Positions 8,367 to 17,737 of a stretch of DNA of 64,000 bases are shown here, piece by piece. The translations under genes and the position numbers were made by a program. The DNA is from an uncultured Eubacteriales bacterium. Its GTDB lineage: Bacteria; Bacillota; Clostridia; Oscillospirales; CAG-272. The stretch lies in NCBI GenBank assembly GCA_934474225.1, contig CAKSLU010000001.1, positions 62,001 through 126,000 of the forward strand, read 5' to 3'. The stretch's first letter is position 1. Each line of letters opens with the position of its first letter. The notes under the pieces were generated by a model. It was not told the DNA's origin, searched no databases, and was given only the letters and a program-made list of their open reading frames with translations.

Positions 8367-10835
8367 TTATCTTGTAATCTGTCGGAGCATGTAAATCACA
8401 TCGGCAAGGTTTACTTTGCCGTCGCCGTTCATATCCGCACCGGTCGGCGCTTTACCGTTCAGCACGGCGGAAAGCGTATAAAGCGCGTCTGCGATGTTGA
8501 AAATACCGTCTCCGTTGACATCGCCCTGCAAAGTGCCGAGCGTGCAGCGCACGCTGGTGCCGTCCGTGAAGTACAGCACCACGGTGTAGGTCTCTTTTTC
8601 TGCCGCGCGGACAAAGGCAAGCCCCGCCTCCGTATGCACGCCGTCATAGCGGACGCCGTCCACCTCGGCAGCGGCAACCGTCTTGCCTACGGGAATCTCC
8701 AGCGCCGCATAGGTACCGGCAACGCCGTATTTGGCGGCGATAAAACGCTCGGTCGAGCGGTAAATGTCGCCGACGGCGAGATAACCGAGCTGCGCCATCG
8801 AGGTGTAATTGCCCTCGCTGTCCGCACAATCCGGTTCCATGAGCAGCGCCGCGATATAGGCGCGCGTGCCGTCGACCGGGATGAGGTATGCGCCTGCAGA
8901 GAAGGTGACGGTCTCCGCCGCGCCGAGCGATGCCGCAGAAGTACTGCCGCTGTAGTGCTGCAGGGACAGGGAAGTACCCGCATCTAATCTGCCGTAAGCG
9001 ATACCTTGCTTGTCGAGCAGGCGAAGTACATTGTCGATTTTCGCCGCATCGGCAGGAATAACATAGGCAGTCGGCAAGGTGCGGTATTTGCTCGCCGTGT
9101 CGTAGGTGTAGCGATAGGTCAGGTTGTCCGCATGGCGCACGGTGCCGTCCGCTGCAACAAGCGGATTGTTCCAGGTGAGGGCATTTTCTGCATTGCGGGA
9201 CAGTGCGTGCCAAAGGACAATCGGCGTTTTGCCGTTGTAGATTTGCGCGCTTTTCGCAACCGATTCGCGTGCCGCCGCCACGGTGGCGGCAATCTGCCCG
9301 TCTGCCGCCAGTGTCTCTGCAAACAGTGCTTTCAACGCGGCGGTGTGCGCATAGGTGCGCCGCTCGATAAAGCAGCTGCCGATGTTGTAGCCGGGTACTT
9401 CGATAATCATGGAGATGCAGCCTGCGGCATGCAGGTAGGCGGAGCCGAAGCCTGCAAAGCGGTCAGGTTCATAATAGTAGCCTCGAAGTCCGGTCATTTC
9501 GGCATCGGTACGCGCCTTTTCGGCGAGGTCGCGCCCGATGTCATAGGAGGCTGCGCGATTTCCGGCGAGAATCGATTGAATGTCCGTGAGTCCGCTGTTG
9601 AACTGGATGCCGTACATGATGCCAAAGTCGTACAAATCGGTCAAAAGCTCGCCTTCCGACCAGACCGGGTCGCCCGCGGTCTCGTGGAGGTCAACGGCGA
9701 CGGTCGGCATAAACAGCTGACTTGCATAGGCAACTCCGGCGATTTCGGGGCTGGTCAGCGCCATATAGTCGCGGTTCAGATTGGGTACCTTCGCATTGTT
9801 CGGCGTCTCCCGCGCGTAGCTGTAGAAGCCGTCCGGGTTCAACCGTGGGATAACGACGACGGCGCCGACGCTGTCATTCTCCAACAGCGCCCTGCCGTAA
9901 TCGCCGCACAGCTCCGCAATCATGGCAAGCGCACCCTCCGTGCCGGACGGCTCGTTGCCGTGGATGCCCGCTGTGATGAAGAAAACTTCGCGGCTTTTGT
10001 CCTTGGTGACGAGTTTTGCTGCTTCTTCCACGGTCGCCCCCTGCGGAACGGCATCCCCCGTGAAGAGGACAAGCGGCAGCGTGTAGCCGCCCGGCGTCGT
10101 CGCGCAGGTGTAGGTATACATGTAGTCGCATGCCGCCGCCTTTTCGCGGACAAATGCGACAAGCTCTTCGTTTGTGGTAAACTTCTCGCGCAGGACGGTA
10201 CCGGCGCGGGACGCGAAATACGGCGTGTCCGGCGTTTTGTAGCCGGTCAGCTTTTTCGCATCGTAGTAAGCGGCGAGAATCTCATCGGTATGCGTGGCAC
10301 TGCGCTTGGAATCGTAACCGCTGCCGTCCGTTTCGGCAAATTCCAGCGGCAGGCTCTGTGTTTCGCTTCTGCCGGTTACATACACGGCGCGGCGGATAAA
10401 GTTTTTGCCGTCATAGACGACGGTCGCCGTATACAAACCGGGGGCAAGACGGTAGGTTGATGAGGTTTCTGTGGTGGATGCCGCCGCGATCCAGTCACCG
10501 CTCCGCGCCGCACCGGGACGCAGGCGGCAGGTACAGCCCGCAAGATAGTTCACGGTGACTTCAACGGTGTCATGCGCGCCGGCAAAGTCGATTTTGTAGG
10601 TGTTTCCGCTTTGCATCAGCGTTTCCGCATCTTGCGGCAGGTAGGTGACGGATGTATCGGGCGCCATGTTTTCTGCCGTCAGATAGGCAATCGGCAGCGG
10701 CAGACCGCTGATGGCAAGCTGCGTGCTGCCGGAGAGCGTGCCGACGGTGAGCGGCGCGCCCGCGGCGAGTGTCAGTTTACCGCCGCCGCGGAGGGAAGTG
10801 AGCGCGGATGCAACGCCAATCTGCGCAGTATACAT
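8367..10835 (-). CDS. C-terminal half of a secreted M14 carboxypeptidase with dockerin (frameshifted)
   Basis: 822 residues open from ATG 10835, but no ribosome site precedes that ATG and there is no signal peptide. The frame continues the beta-helix protein upstream, which is in another frame. An M14 zinc carboxypeptidase domain has HGNEPSGTEGA (HxxE zinc ligands, near 291), RLNPDG near 333, DLHETAG (third ligand) near 381 and EVPGYN (catalytic Glu) near 480. The last 52 residues are a type I dockerin with two Ca-binding repeats (VNGDGIFNIADAL and MNGDGKVNLADVI), which would dock the protein to a cohesin. Intact, this would be a surface or cellulosome-like peptidase. A one-base indel near 10835-10850 probably separates it from its N-terminus. 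Confidence 0.85.
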   Translation of the reverse strand: MYTAQIGVASALTSLRGGGKLTLAAGAPLTVGTLSGSTQLAISGLPLPIAYLTAENMAPDTSVTYLPQDAETLMQSGNTYKIDFAGAHDTVEVTVNYLAGCTCRLRPGAARSGDWIAAASTTETSSTYRLAPGLYTATVVYDGKNFIRRAVYVTGRSETQSLPLEFAETDGSGYDSKRSATHTDEILAAYYDAKKLTGYKTPDTPYFASRAGTVLREKFTTNEELVAFVREKAAACDYMYTYTCATTPGGYTLPLVLFTGDAVPQGATVEEAAKLVTKDKSREVFFITAGIHGNEPSGTEGALAMIAELCGDYGRALLENDSVGAVVVIPRLNPDGFYSYARETPNNAKVPNLNRDYMALTSPEIAGVAYASQLFMPTVAVDLHETAGDPVWSEGELLTDLYDFGIMYGIQFNSGLTDIQSILAGNRAASYDIGRDLAEKARTDAEMTGLRGYYYEPDRFAGFGSAYLHAAGCISMIIEVPGYNIGSCFIERRTYAHTAALKALFAETLAADGQIAATVAAARESVAKSAQIYNGKTPIVLWHALSRNAENALTWNNPLVAADGTVRHADNLTYRYTYDTASKYRTLPTAYVIPADAAKIDNVLRLLDKQGIAYGRLDAGTSLSLQHYSGSTSAASLGAAETVTFSAGAYLIPVDGTRAYIAALLMEPDCADSEGNYTSMAQLGYLAVGDIYRSTERFIAAKYGVAGTYAALEIPVGKTVAAAEVDGVRYDGVHTEAGLAFVRAAEKETYTVVLYFTDGTSVRCTLGTLQGDVNGDGIFNIADALYTLSAVLNGKAPTGADMNGDGKVNLADVIYMLRQITR

Positions 10836-13356
10836 TCTTGGTACCGGCAGGGTCGGACATGGAATTCATACCGTTGACCCGATAGAAGCAGAGTTTGCCG
10901 TCGTTGATTTCGATTTGCGTGTTGCCGGTTACGGTGCCGCTGTAGCAACCGCCGAAGATGTTGCCGTTGATATCGCCGCCGTCAAAGCGGATGTATGTAC
11001 TGCCGTCCAGCCCGTTTGCAAAGCTGCCGCCGTAGAGCGAAAAATAGACATAGGCATTGCCGGATATGCGGACATCGGTGTCACCCTTCGTCGTCACATT
11101 TTTGTTGCGTGAACCACCGAACACATTGGCGGTGATGCTGCAATTCTCTTTTAATGTAAGATGGGTATTGCCGTTGAAGCTGACCGCATTGTTCAGGTCG
11201 CCGAGCGTGCCGCCGACAACGCCTTGCACGCTGCTGCTGTAGACAACGGCGGCGTCTCCGCCGACGCTGAGATGCGTGTCGCCGGTGAAATCTCCGTTGA
11301 AACTGCCGCCGACGATGGCATTGTCAAAGGTGCCGCCGCTGATGTCTACATAGGTGTTGCCGGTGAAACTGCCGTAGTAGTTTCCGCCGAAGACATTGCG
11401 GAAATAGCCGCTTCGGATGGTGATGTGTGTGTCGCCGACAAAGGCAGAGGAATAATTGCCGCCGACGATTGATAAAAACTGCGATGCCGTATAGTTCAGA
11501 CAGACCACGCCGCTGTCCATGGCAAGCGCATGTCCGGCTGCAATCAGATAGAGGTTGCCGGAGGCTGTCTTGTTCAGCGTGATGTCGCGGAAAGTTGTGT
11601 CACCGCCCAGTGTCAGATTGCCGCCGATGTTCAGCGTTGCGTCGTTTTCGGCGCGGATGACGACTGCGGCGGTCTTCGGCAGGACGGTCGCTGCCTGAAT
11701 ATCAGTGTCGCCGCAGAGAATCACTTCGCCGCCGCCCGGCATCTCCGCGAGTGCTGCGGAAAGGGAGGCGTATGCCCCCGCGGTTTTACCTGTGCCGTCC
11801 ACATAGACGGTGCGCGGCTCCGCTGCCTCCGTTTTCTGCTGCGTATAGGTGCCGCCGTTCAGCACGGCTTCATAGCCTTCGTCGACAAGCAGCGTCGGCA
11901 CCTCCTTGAATGTTCCGGCGCTGACCGATGCGCCGCCGCGCAAATCGACCGTGAGACTACCTGTTCCGCTGAATGTACCTGTATAGTTGCCGGCGGAAAG
12001 CGTGCCGGTCACGACAGCATTTCGGATGGTGACGGCGGAATTACCGCTGAGCGTGCCCATATAGTTGCCGCCATATACGGCGCGCCAGGTGCCGCCGTTT
12101 ACAGAGAGGCAGGTGTCGTAGTCAACCGCAGCATTGCCTGCACCGCCGAACAGCGCAAGGTTTGCAAGGCTACCGACCTTCGAGGTCGTAACGCCTTCGC
12201 CGATGGTCAGCGCATTACCTTGCGCGTAAATGTTGCCGCCGAACACGGTTGCTGCATTGCGCAGATCAATGTCGCGGAATTCCACCGCGCTTGTCAGTGT
12301 CAGCACGCGCGCAATCGACAGTACGGCATCGTTTTTGCCGACGACCGTTATCTTGTCCGATGCCTTTGCCAGCGTGACGCCTGCCGCAGTCGTGCCGACG
12401 GTTGTGTCGCCAGTGACGGTCAGCGTGCCGCCGAAAGGCAGCGCCGCAAAAGCGGCTGCAAAGTCGGTGTATGCCCCTGCGGTTTTGCCGGTGCCGTCCA
12501 CCGATACAAAAGGAACCGCATATACACCATCGGCGACGGTAACCGTATAGCCGTCCGCTGTGCGGGTCTCAGTTTTACCGGCGGCTGTACCGATGCGCAC
12601 GCAGCCGCCCGCGGTCAAATCCACGGTTGCGTCCGTTGAGAGCTTGGTTACGCTGCCGCCGGACAGCGTAACGCTGTAAGCCCCGCCGAAGTTTGCGGAA
12701 ATTTTGACTTCCGGAATGCTGCCGCCCGCGACGGTTATCCGTGTGTCTGCCGTTGGCTTGCCGCTGCTCAGACTGCCGATGTTGACAGCGCCACCGACAA
12801 GCGAGCCGCCCTCGATGCGGACATGCACCGTGCCGGTCTGTGTGCCGCTGTAGTTGGCCGTGAAAATGCCGCGCCAGGTGCCGCTTTTCACGACAATACT
12901 GCCGTCCATGCAGGCGGCGTTTGCCGCACCGCCTGCAAACAGGGTCAGAAACCGCTTGGTTGCGGCATTCTGTGTGGTGGTAACGCCTTCGCCGATGGTC
13001 AGCGCATGTCCCCGGGCATAGATAAAGTCCAGATTTGCGGCCGCGCCGTTGGCGATTTTGATGTTTGCAAAGGTCGTGTTGCCGCCCAGCATCAGGGCGC
13101 GCCCGATGGTCAGGACAGCGCCGTTTTGCGCTGTGATGGTGACCCTTTTTGCAGGCAGCGTCAGCGCCGCGCCGGTCGGCGTGGCATAGTCAGTCGTCAG
13201 AATGACGGTACCGCCGTCGTCCACGGCGGCGACGGCGTCCGCCAGCGTTGAATAGGTCGTGCCGTCGAGGTAAACGGTGTCCGCCGCGAGTGCGGACGCC
13301 GTCAGCAGACAGGCGAACAGTACCAAAACGGAAAGCAGAAAAATCGGTTTCTTCAT
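10777..13356 (-). CDS. N-terminal half of the same protein: signal peptide and beta-helix repeats
   Basis: 859 residues from ATG 13356, chosen because AGGGGG precedes it and a signal peptide begins there (MKKPIFLLSVLVLFACLL, cleavage likely after ASALA). Three long repeats start near residues 26, 284 and 517, each with a VDGT/LDGT segment and a later ALTIGEGV-like segment. Between them are short Gly/Thr-rich coils typical of right-handed beta-helix adhesins. The frame ends in an unlike basic tail (FPPRRR) after passing the point where the carboxypeptidase frame opens with YTAQIGVAS. That switch is the evidence for a frameshift. It is likely cell-surface or secreted; the ligand is unknown. Confidence 0.8.
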   Translation of the reverse strand: MKKPIFLLSVLVLFACLLTASALAADTVYLDGTTYSTLADAVAAVDDGGTVILTTDYATPTGAALTLPAKRVTITAQNGAVLTIGRALMLGGNTTFANIKIANGAAANLDFIYARGHALTIGEGVTTTQNAATKRFLTLFAGGAANAACMDGSIVVKSGTWRGIFTANYSGTQTGTVHVRIEGGSLVGGAVNIGSLSSGKPTADTRITVAGGSIPEVKISANFGGAYSVTLSGGSVTKLSTDATVDLTAGGCVRIGTAAGKTETRTADGYTVTVADGVYAVPFVSVDGTGKTAGAYTDFAAAFAALPFGGTLTVTGDTTVGTTAAGVTLAKASDKITVVGKNDAVLSIARVLTLTSAVEFRDIDLRNAATVFGGNIYAQGNALTIGEGVTTSKVGSLANLALFGGAGNAAVDYDTCLSVNGGTWRAVYGGNYMGTLSGNSAVTIRNAVVTGTLSAGNYTGTFSGTGSLTVDLRGGASVSAGTFKEVPTLLVDEGYEAVLNGGTYTQQKTEAAEPRTVYVDGTGKTAGAYASLSAALAEMPGGGEVILCGDTDIQAATVLPKTAAVVIRAENDATLNIGGNLTLGGDTTFRDITLNKTASGNLYLIAAGHALAMDSGVVCLNYTASQFLSIVGGNYSSAFVGDTHITIRSGYFRNVFGGNYYGSFTGNTYVDISGGTFDNAIVGGSFNGDFTGDTHLSVGGDAAVVYSSSVQGVVGGTLGDLNNAVSFNGNTHLTLKENCSITANVFGGSRNKNVTTKGDTDVRISGNAYVYFSLYGGSFANGLDGSTYIRFDGGDINGNIFGGCYSGTVTGNTQIEINDGKLCFYRVNGMNSMSDPAGTKNVYCADWRCIRAHFPPRRR

Positions 13357-13386
13357 GCGGTTTTCCCCCTGATTCAGGATACTTCT

Positions 13387-13415
13387 ATTGTATAATAGCC
13401 TGCATACTGCGACAA
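13387..13415 (-). promoter_or_regulatory. Promoter of the beta-helix/carboxypeptidase gene
   Basis: Minus strand TTGTCG (13415-13410), 17-base spacer, TACAAT (13392-13387). The leader is about 25 bases. It lies back to back with the promoter of the regulator at 13456. Confidence 0.65.
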
Positions 13416-13455
13416 GGGAAAAAACGAATGTCAAAAAACGCAGGATTTCCACCCC

Positions 13456-13484
13456 TTGCAAATGCACATGCGGCATGGTAGAAT
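13456..13484 (+). promoter_or_regulatory. Promoter of the LacI-sensor/HTH regulator
   Basis: TTGCAA (13456-13461), 17-base spacer, TAGAAT (13479-13484), then AAGGAGGGG before ATG 13506. The 40-base gap to the divergent promoter would let one bound regulator act on both genes. Confidence 0.6.
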
Positions 13485-13505
13485 AACAGAAAGGAGGGGA
13501 GCCGC

Positions 13506-14639
13506 ATGCCGATTTTTATCTCCTGCTCGAAAGCGCTTGCGCGCGCCTGCTGGGGGCGCGAAAAGTTGGAGAGCATTGCCGCCGAAGCGGCGAAAAAACG
13601 CATCAAATGCTATTTTGTAGCCTCTCGTGCGGAGCTTGTCGCACATGAGGCGGCGTACCTTGCCGAACCGTCGTCGCTCGTCATCATCCCGGGCAGCGAG
13701 CGGGAGCTGCTGGACAGCCGCGCGGAATTTGCCGGTCTGCCGCTGCATGTTATTGTGTTTGCGCATCATTACCACGACATGTTTGAAAGTGAGTTTTCCT
13801 ATGTCATGAGCGATTTGTCCGATGCCATGCAGTGCGCCATACGGCATTTGCAGAGTAGAAAGTGCACATCCCCCGCGCTGTTTGCCGTGGCGAAACAAAG
13901 CTATCACGATGCCTGCCGCGAGGAAACCTTTCGCCGCTTTTCCGATACGGAGACGCCGCGCGTCTTTCATTTTTCGGGTAAGCTGCCGGACACGACAAAA
14001 GCGCTTTTGCAAACGCGCGAGCCGATTGATGCATTGCTCTGCGTCAACGATTTATTCGCCCTTGCCCTCATGCCGCTTCTCTCTGCGCTGGATCCCGCAT
14101 GGAATCGGAAAATGCTGCTGCTCGGCTTCTCGGACACCATTGTCGGCGCATTGCACCGCCCGTCGTTGACCTCATTGACGCTTGGCTATGCGGCAGGGGG
14201 CAGAGAAGTGGTGCACATCCATCGTTCCATTCCGAAAAACGAGCAACTTGCCTGCATGCATGCGGTAATGAAAAGTGTGCTGGTGGCGCGGGATACCACG
14301 GCGGCGGACGCGCCGTGCGGTATCCGCTTTGCGGACTATCCGAGGCTGTCCGACAGTCAGCTTGCAGAACTTCTCGGCTCCTATAACGACCTGATGCATC
14401 TGGAGAATCTGCTGCATACCTGCGACAGCATCGATTATCGTTTAATCGCGGCGCTGCTCGAAGGCAGCTCACAGAGCGAGACGGCGGAACAGTTGTTCCT
14501 GACCACGGACAGCATCAAGTATCGCGTGCGCAAGATGCGCCGCCTGCTCGGGTGCGAAAGCACGCAGGCGCTGACCGCATTCCTGCGTACATGGATTGAC
14601 AAAGCAAATTTGCAAAAGCGCATGGAAGCGATATTGTAA
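13506..14639 (+). CDS. Regulator with LacI-like sensor domain and C-terminal helix-turn-helix
   Basis: 377 residues. Most of the protein resembles the periplasmic-binding-protein fold of LacI-type regulators (for example IDALLCVNDLFALALMPLL near 178-196 and MLLLGFSD near 205-212). There is no LacI helix-turn-helix at the N-terminus. Instead residues of about 315-365 (LLEGSSQSETAEQLFLTTDS and IKYRVRKMRRLLG) look like a LuxR- or PucR-type DNA-binding helix-turn-helix. The order is thus sensor first, DNA binding last. It is divergent from the secreted carboxypeptidase gene and is the natural candidate to control it. The ligand is unknown. Confidence 0.7.
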   Translation: MPIFISCSKALARACWGREKLESIAAEAAKKRIKCYFVASRAELVAHEAAYLAEPSSLVIIPGSERELLDSRAEFAGLPLHVIVFAHHYHDMFESEFSYVMSDLSDAMQCAIRHLQSRKCTSPALFAVAKQSYHDACREETFRRFSDTETPRVFHFSGKLPDTTKALLQTREPIDALLCVNDLFALALMPLLSALDPAWNRKMLLLGFSDTIVGALHRPSLTSLTLGYAAGGREVVHIHRSIPKNEQLACMHAVMKSVLVARDTTAADAPCGIRFADYPRLSDSQLAELLGSYNDLMHLENLLHTCDSIDYRLIAALLEGSSQSETAEQLFLTTDSIKYRVRKMRRLLGCESTQALTAFLRTWIDKANLQKRMEAIL

Positions 14640-14648
14640 CCCGAACAA

Positions 14649-14684
14649 AAAAGCACCGAATCCCATGTGGGATTCGGTGCTTTT
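14649..14684. terminator. Bidirectional terminator
   Basis: A 17-pair inverted repeat (AAAAGCACCGAATCCCA and its complement) around a two-base loop, with A and T tracts at the ends. It serves the convergent regulator and decarboxylase operon. Confidence 0.9.
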
Positions 14685-14694
14685 GATTATGCTT

Positions 14695-16092
14695 TTACGC
14701 CATGTGGATGCCGAGGGCAGGGTCGCCGTTCTTGCCGTCGAGACCGTAAAGTTTTGCTTTGCGCTCCTCAAAGAACTTGGTTGCAACCTGTTCAAACAGC
14801 GCGTAGGTGAGGATATCTTCCTCCTGCTCCATATAGGGCTTGACCTTTTCGCGCAGCGTTGCCAGCTCCGGCTTGATTTTGTCTGCCGGACGGCAGGTGA
14901 TCGGCTTCTCGTCGCCGAGAATCTGCTTCTTGAACTTATCGCTGATCGGCGCGGGCGTCTTGCCGTAGTCGCCGTGAACGATGCCCTTGAATTCCTTGGT
15001 GACGATTTTGTAGCGCTCACCCGAAATAACATTGAAGACCGCCTGCGTACCGACGATCTGCGAGGTCGGGGTGACCAGCGGCGGGTAACCTGCGTCTGCG
15101 CGGACGCGCGGCACTTCTGCCAGCACTTCGTCGAGTTTGTCCAGCTTGCCTGCCTGCTTCAGCTGCGAAACAAGGTTGGAGAGCATGCCGCCGGGAACTT
15201 GATAACGCAGGGCATTGACATCGACCTTCAGCACCTTCGGGTTGATGAGGCCGCTTTCCAGCCACTTCTCGCGGATGCCGCTGAAGTAGCTCGAAACGAC
15301 ATTCAGCTTCTCAAGGTCAAGACCCGTGTCGTATTCCGTGCCTGCAAGGGCAGCGACGATAGGCTCCGTGGGGGGCTGCGATGTGCCCATCGCAAGCGGC
15401 GAGGTTGCCGTGTCAATAATGTCCACGCCTGCCTCGATTGCCTTGAGCGTGGTCATGGAAGCGAGACCGGCAGTGTAGTGCGTGTGCAGTTCAATCGGCA
15501 CCTTGACGCTGGACTTCAATTCTTTCACAAGGTCGTATGCGTCATAGGGTTTGAGCAGACCGGACATATCCTTGATGCAGATGGAGTCCGCACCCATCTC
15601 CTCAAACTGCTTTGCCAGGGCAGCAAAGTACTCGTTGTTGTGTACCGGGCTTGTGGTATAGCTGAATGCAACCTGCACATGCCCCTTTTCCTTCTTGGTC
15701 GCGTCAATCGCGGTCTTCAGGTTGCGGGGGTCGTTCAGTGCATCAAAGATGCGGATGATGTCGATGCCGTTGGCAACCGACTTCTGCACGAAGTACTCGA
15801 CAACATCGTCCGCATAGTGGCGGTAGCCGAGGATGTTCTGACCGCGGAACAGCATCTGCAGCTTCGTGTTCTTGACATGGTCACGGATGGTGCGCAGACG
15901 ATCCCACGGGTCTTCATTCAGGAATCGGAGGCAGGCGTCAAAGGTTGCGCCGCCCCATGCTTCAAGCGCATTGTAACCGACTGCGTCCAACGCCTCCAGA
16001 ATGGGGAGCATTTCCTCAGTGGTCATTCTCGTTGCCGCGAGCGACTGGTGCGCATCGCGGAGAACGGTTTCTGTAATCTTTACTTTTGCCAT
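14695..16092 (-). CDS. oadA: Oxaloacetate decarboxylase alpha/pyruvate carboxylase B-type carboxyltransferase
   Basis: 465 residues. It moves CO2 between oxaloacetate (or pyruvate) and biotin on the carrier protein. Seen: TETVLRDAHQSLAATRM near the N-terminus, RGQNILGYRHY near 100, LHTHYTAGLA near 203 and PGGMLSN near 305. These are carboxyltransferase signatures with the metal-binding His pair. The protein ends without a biotin domain, so it must use the separate carrier encoded three genes upstream. It is last in a five-gene operon and ends at a shared terminator. Confidence 0.92.
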   Translation of the reverse strand: MAKVKITETVLRDAHQSLAATRMTTEEMLPILEALDAVGYNALEAWGGATFDACLRFLNEDPWDRLRTIRDHVKNTKLQMLFRGQNILGYRHYADDVVEYFVQKSVANGIDIIRIFDALNDPRNLKTAIDATKKEKGHVQVAFSYTTSPVHNNEYFAALAKQFEEMGADSICIKDMSGLLKPYDAYDLVKELKSSVKVPIELHTHYTAGLASMTTLKAIEAGVDIIDTATSPLAMGTSQPPTEPIVAALAGTEYDTGLDLEKLNVVSSYFSGIREKWLESGLINPKVLKVDVNALRYQVPGGMLSNLVSQLKQAGKLDKLDEVLAEVPRVRADAGYPPLVTPTSQIVGTQAVFNVISGERYKIVTKEFKGIVHGDYGKTPAPISDKFKKQILGDEKPITCRPADKIKPELATLREKVKPYMEQEEDILTYALFEQVATKFFEERKAKLYGLDGKNGDPALGIHMA

Positions 16093-16111
16093 TGCAAATT
16101 ATCCCCTTTTA

Positions 16112-17287
16112 TTATTTGAAGAATTGCAGGAAAATGCCTGCCGCGACAGCCGAACCGATAACGCCGGCGACATTCGGACCCATAGCGTGCATGAGCAGGA
16201 AGTTTGCGGGATTCTCCTGCTGACCGACGGTGTTGCTGACGCGCGCTGCCATCGGGACTGCGCTGACGCCTGCCGAACCAATCAGCGGGTTGATCTTGCC
16301 GCCCGTCAGCCAGTACATCAGCTTGCCGAACAGCAGACCGCCGCAGGTTGCAAAGCAGAAGGCGCAGAGGCCGAGGACGATGATGAAGACGGTGTCCTTG
16401 GACAGGAATGTTGCCGCATCCGCGGTTGCGCCGACCGAAACGCCGAGGAAGATGGTCAGGATGTTGCAGAGTTCATTCTGCGCCGTCTTGGAGAGACGCT
16501 CGGTCACGCCGCAGACATTGAACAGGTTGCCCAGCATCAGGAAGCCGACCAGCGGCGCTGCATCGGGAACGAGCAGGACGACCAGAAGCGTGACCACGAT
16601 CGGGAAGACGACCTTCTCAACCTTGGAGACGGGGCGCAGGTTGGCCATGACGACCGAGCGCTCCTTCTTGGTGGTCAGCAGCTTCATGAAGGGCGGCTGA
16701 ATGATCGGAATCAGCGCCATGTAAGAGTATGCCGCAATTGCAATCGGGCCGAGCAGCTGCGGCGCCAGCGTCTTGGTGACGAGGATTGCCGTAGGGCCGT
16801 CCGCACCGCCGATGATGCCGATGGCAGCAGCAGCCTCAGGTGCAAACCCGAGCAGAAGCGCACCGAAGAATGCGGCGAACACGCCGAACTGTGCGGCAGC
16901 GCCGAGCAGCAGGCTCTTCGGATTGGCAATCAGGGGAGAGAAGTCGGTCATTGCGCCGACGCCGAGGAAAATCAGCGACGGATAAATACCGAGCTTGACG
17001 CCGAGATACAGAATATCAACGAGACCGCCATGCAGAATTTCGGAATAATTCAGCTCCTCACGCAGGAAGTATTCCATGTGGAACAGCTCTGCGCCGGGGA
17101 GGTTGGCAAGCAGCATACCGAACGCAATCGGGAGTAAGAGCAGCGGCTCATACTTTTTGCCGATGGCAAGGTAAATCAGCACGCCGATGATGACATACAT
17201 CAAAAGCGTTTTGCCCGCCAGTACAGGATCTTCGATAAAGTCGTATATTCCGGTCGACTTTGCGAAGCTGATTAAGACTTCAAGCAT
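16112..17287 (-). CDS. oadB: Na+-translocating decarboxylase, beta subunit
   Basis: 391 residues, almost wholly hydrophobic with about nine or more membrane segments. GGADGPTAI near residue 170 is the signature of the beta subunit of oxaloacetate, methylmalonyl-CoA and glutaconyl-CoA decarboxylases, which releases CO2 from carboxybiotin and pumps Na+ outward. It lies between the biotin carrier and the OadA-type carboxyltransferase, with 21- and 19-base gaps. Its presence shows the operon conserves energy as a Na+ gradient. Confidence 0.95.
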   Translation of the reverse strand: MLEVLISFAKSTGIYDFIEDPVLAGKTLLMYVIIGVLIYLAIGKKYEPLLLLPIAFGMLLANLPGAELFHMEYFLREELNYSEILHGGLVDILYLGVKLGIYPSLIFLGVGAMTDFSPLIANPKSLLLGAAAQFGVFAAFFGALLLGFAPEAAAAIGIIGGADGPTAILVTKTLAPQLLGPIAIAAYSYMALIPIIQPPFMKLLTTKKERSVVMANLRPVSKVEKVVFPIVVTLLVVLLVPDAAPLVGFLMLGNLFNVCGVTERLSKTAQNELCNILTIFLGVSVGATADAATFLSKDTVFIIVLGLCAFCFATCGGLLFGKLMYWLTGGKINPLIGSAGVSAVPMAARVSNTVGQQENPANFLLMHAMGPNVAGVIGSAVAAGIFLQFFK

Positions 17288-17308
17288 TGTTTAACCAACT
17301 TTCCCGCC

Positions 17309-17710
17309 TTATTTCAGCGTTACAAGAATGTCGCCGCTCTGGACGGTTGCGCCGGTCGTGACGTTGACCGATGCGACAACGCCGTCAGCGGGTGCGGGAA
17401 TGTCGTTCTCCATCTTCATGGCTTCCAGGACGCAGACGGCGTCGCCGGACTTCACAGTCTGACCGACTGCAACATTGATTTTGAGAATCGTGCCGGGCAT
17501 CGGCGCTGCAACCTTGGTTGCGCCCTGGGCGCCTGCGGGTGCTGCCGCGGGAGCCGGAGCTGCCTTGGGGGCTGCTGCCGGAGCCGCTGCGGGAGCGGGT
17601 GCTGCTGCGGGTGCAGCAGGAGCAACAGGGGCGACGGTCGAAACTGCGCCGACCTCTTCAACCGTGACTTCGTATGCCGTGCCGTTGACGGTGATATTAT
17701 ACTGTTTCAT
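17309..17710 (-). CDS. Biotin carboxyl carrier protein
   Basis: 133 residues. It carries biotin between the carboxyltransferases and the membrane pump. After a short N-terminal domain comes a flexible Ala/Pro stretch (about 30-65) and then a biotinyl domain with EAMKMEN, whose Lys is biotinylated. The start is ATG 17710, since AAGGAG lies eight bases upstream; the longer frame adds eight residues with no ribosome site. The swinging linker is typical of GcdC/MmdC and of the 1.3S subunit of transcarboxylase. Confidence 0.94.
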   Translation of the reverse strand: MKQYNITVNGTAYEVTVEEVGAVSTVAPVAPAAPAAAPAPAAAPAAAPKAAPAPAAAPAGAQGATKVAAPMPGTILKINVAVGQTVKSGDAVCVLEAMKMENDIPAPADGVVASVNVTTGATVQSGDILVTLK

Positions 17711-17737
17711 TTTTTTATTCTCCTTAAATCTCAAAAC

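Noticed and set aside
9006..13251. Several long plus-strand frames opposite the beta-helix/carboxypeptidase gene
   Set aside because: They mirror the repetitive Gly/Thr/Val coding strand; no start signals or domains are present.
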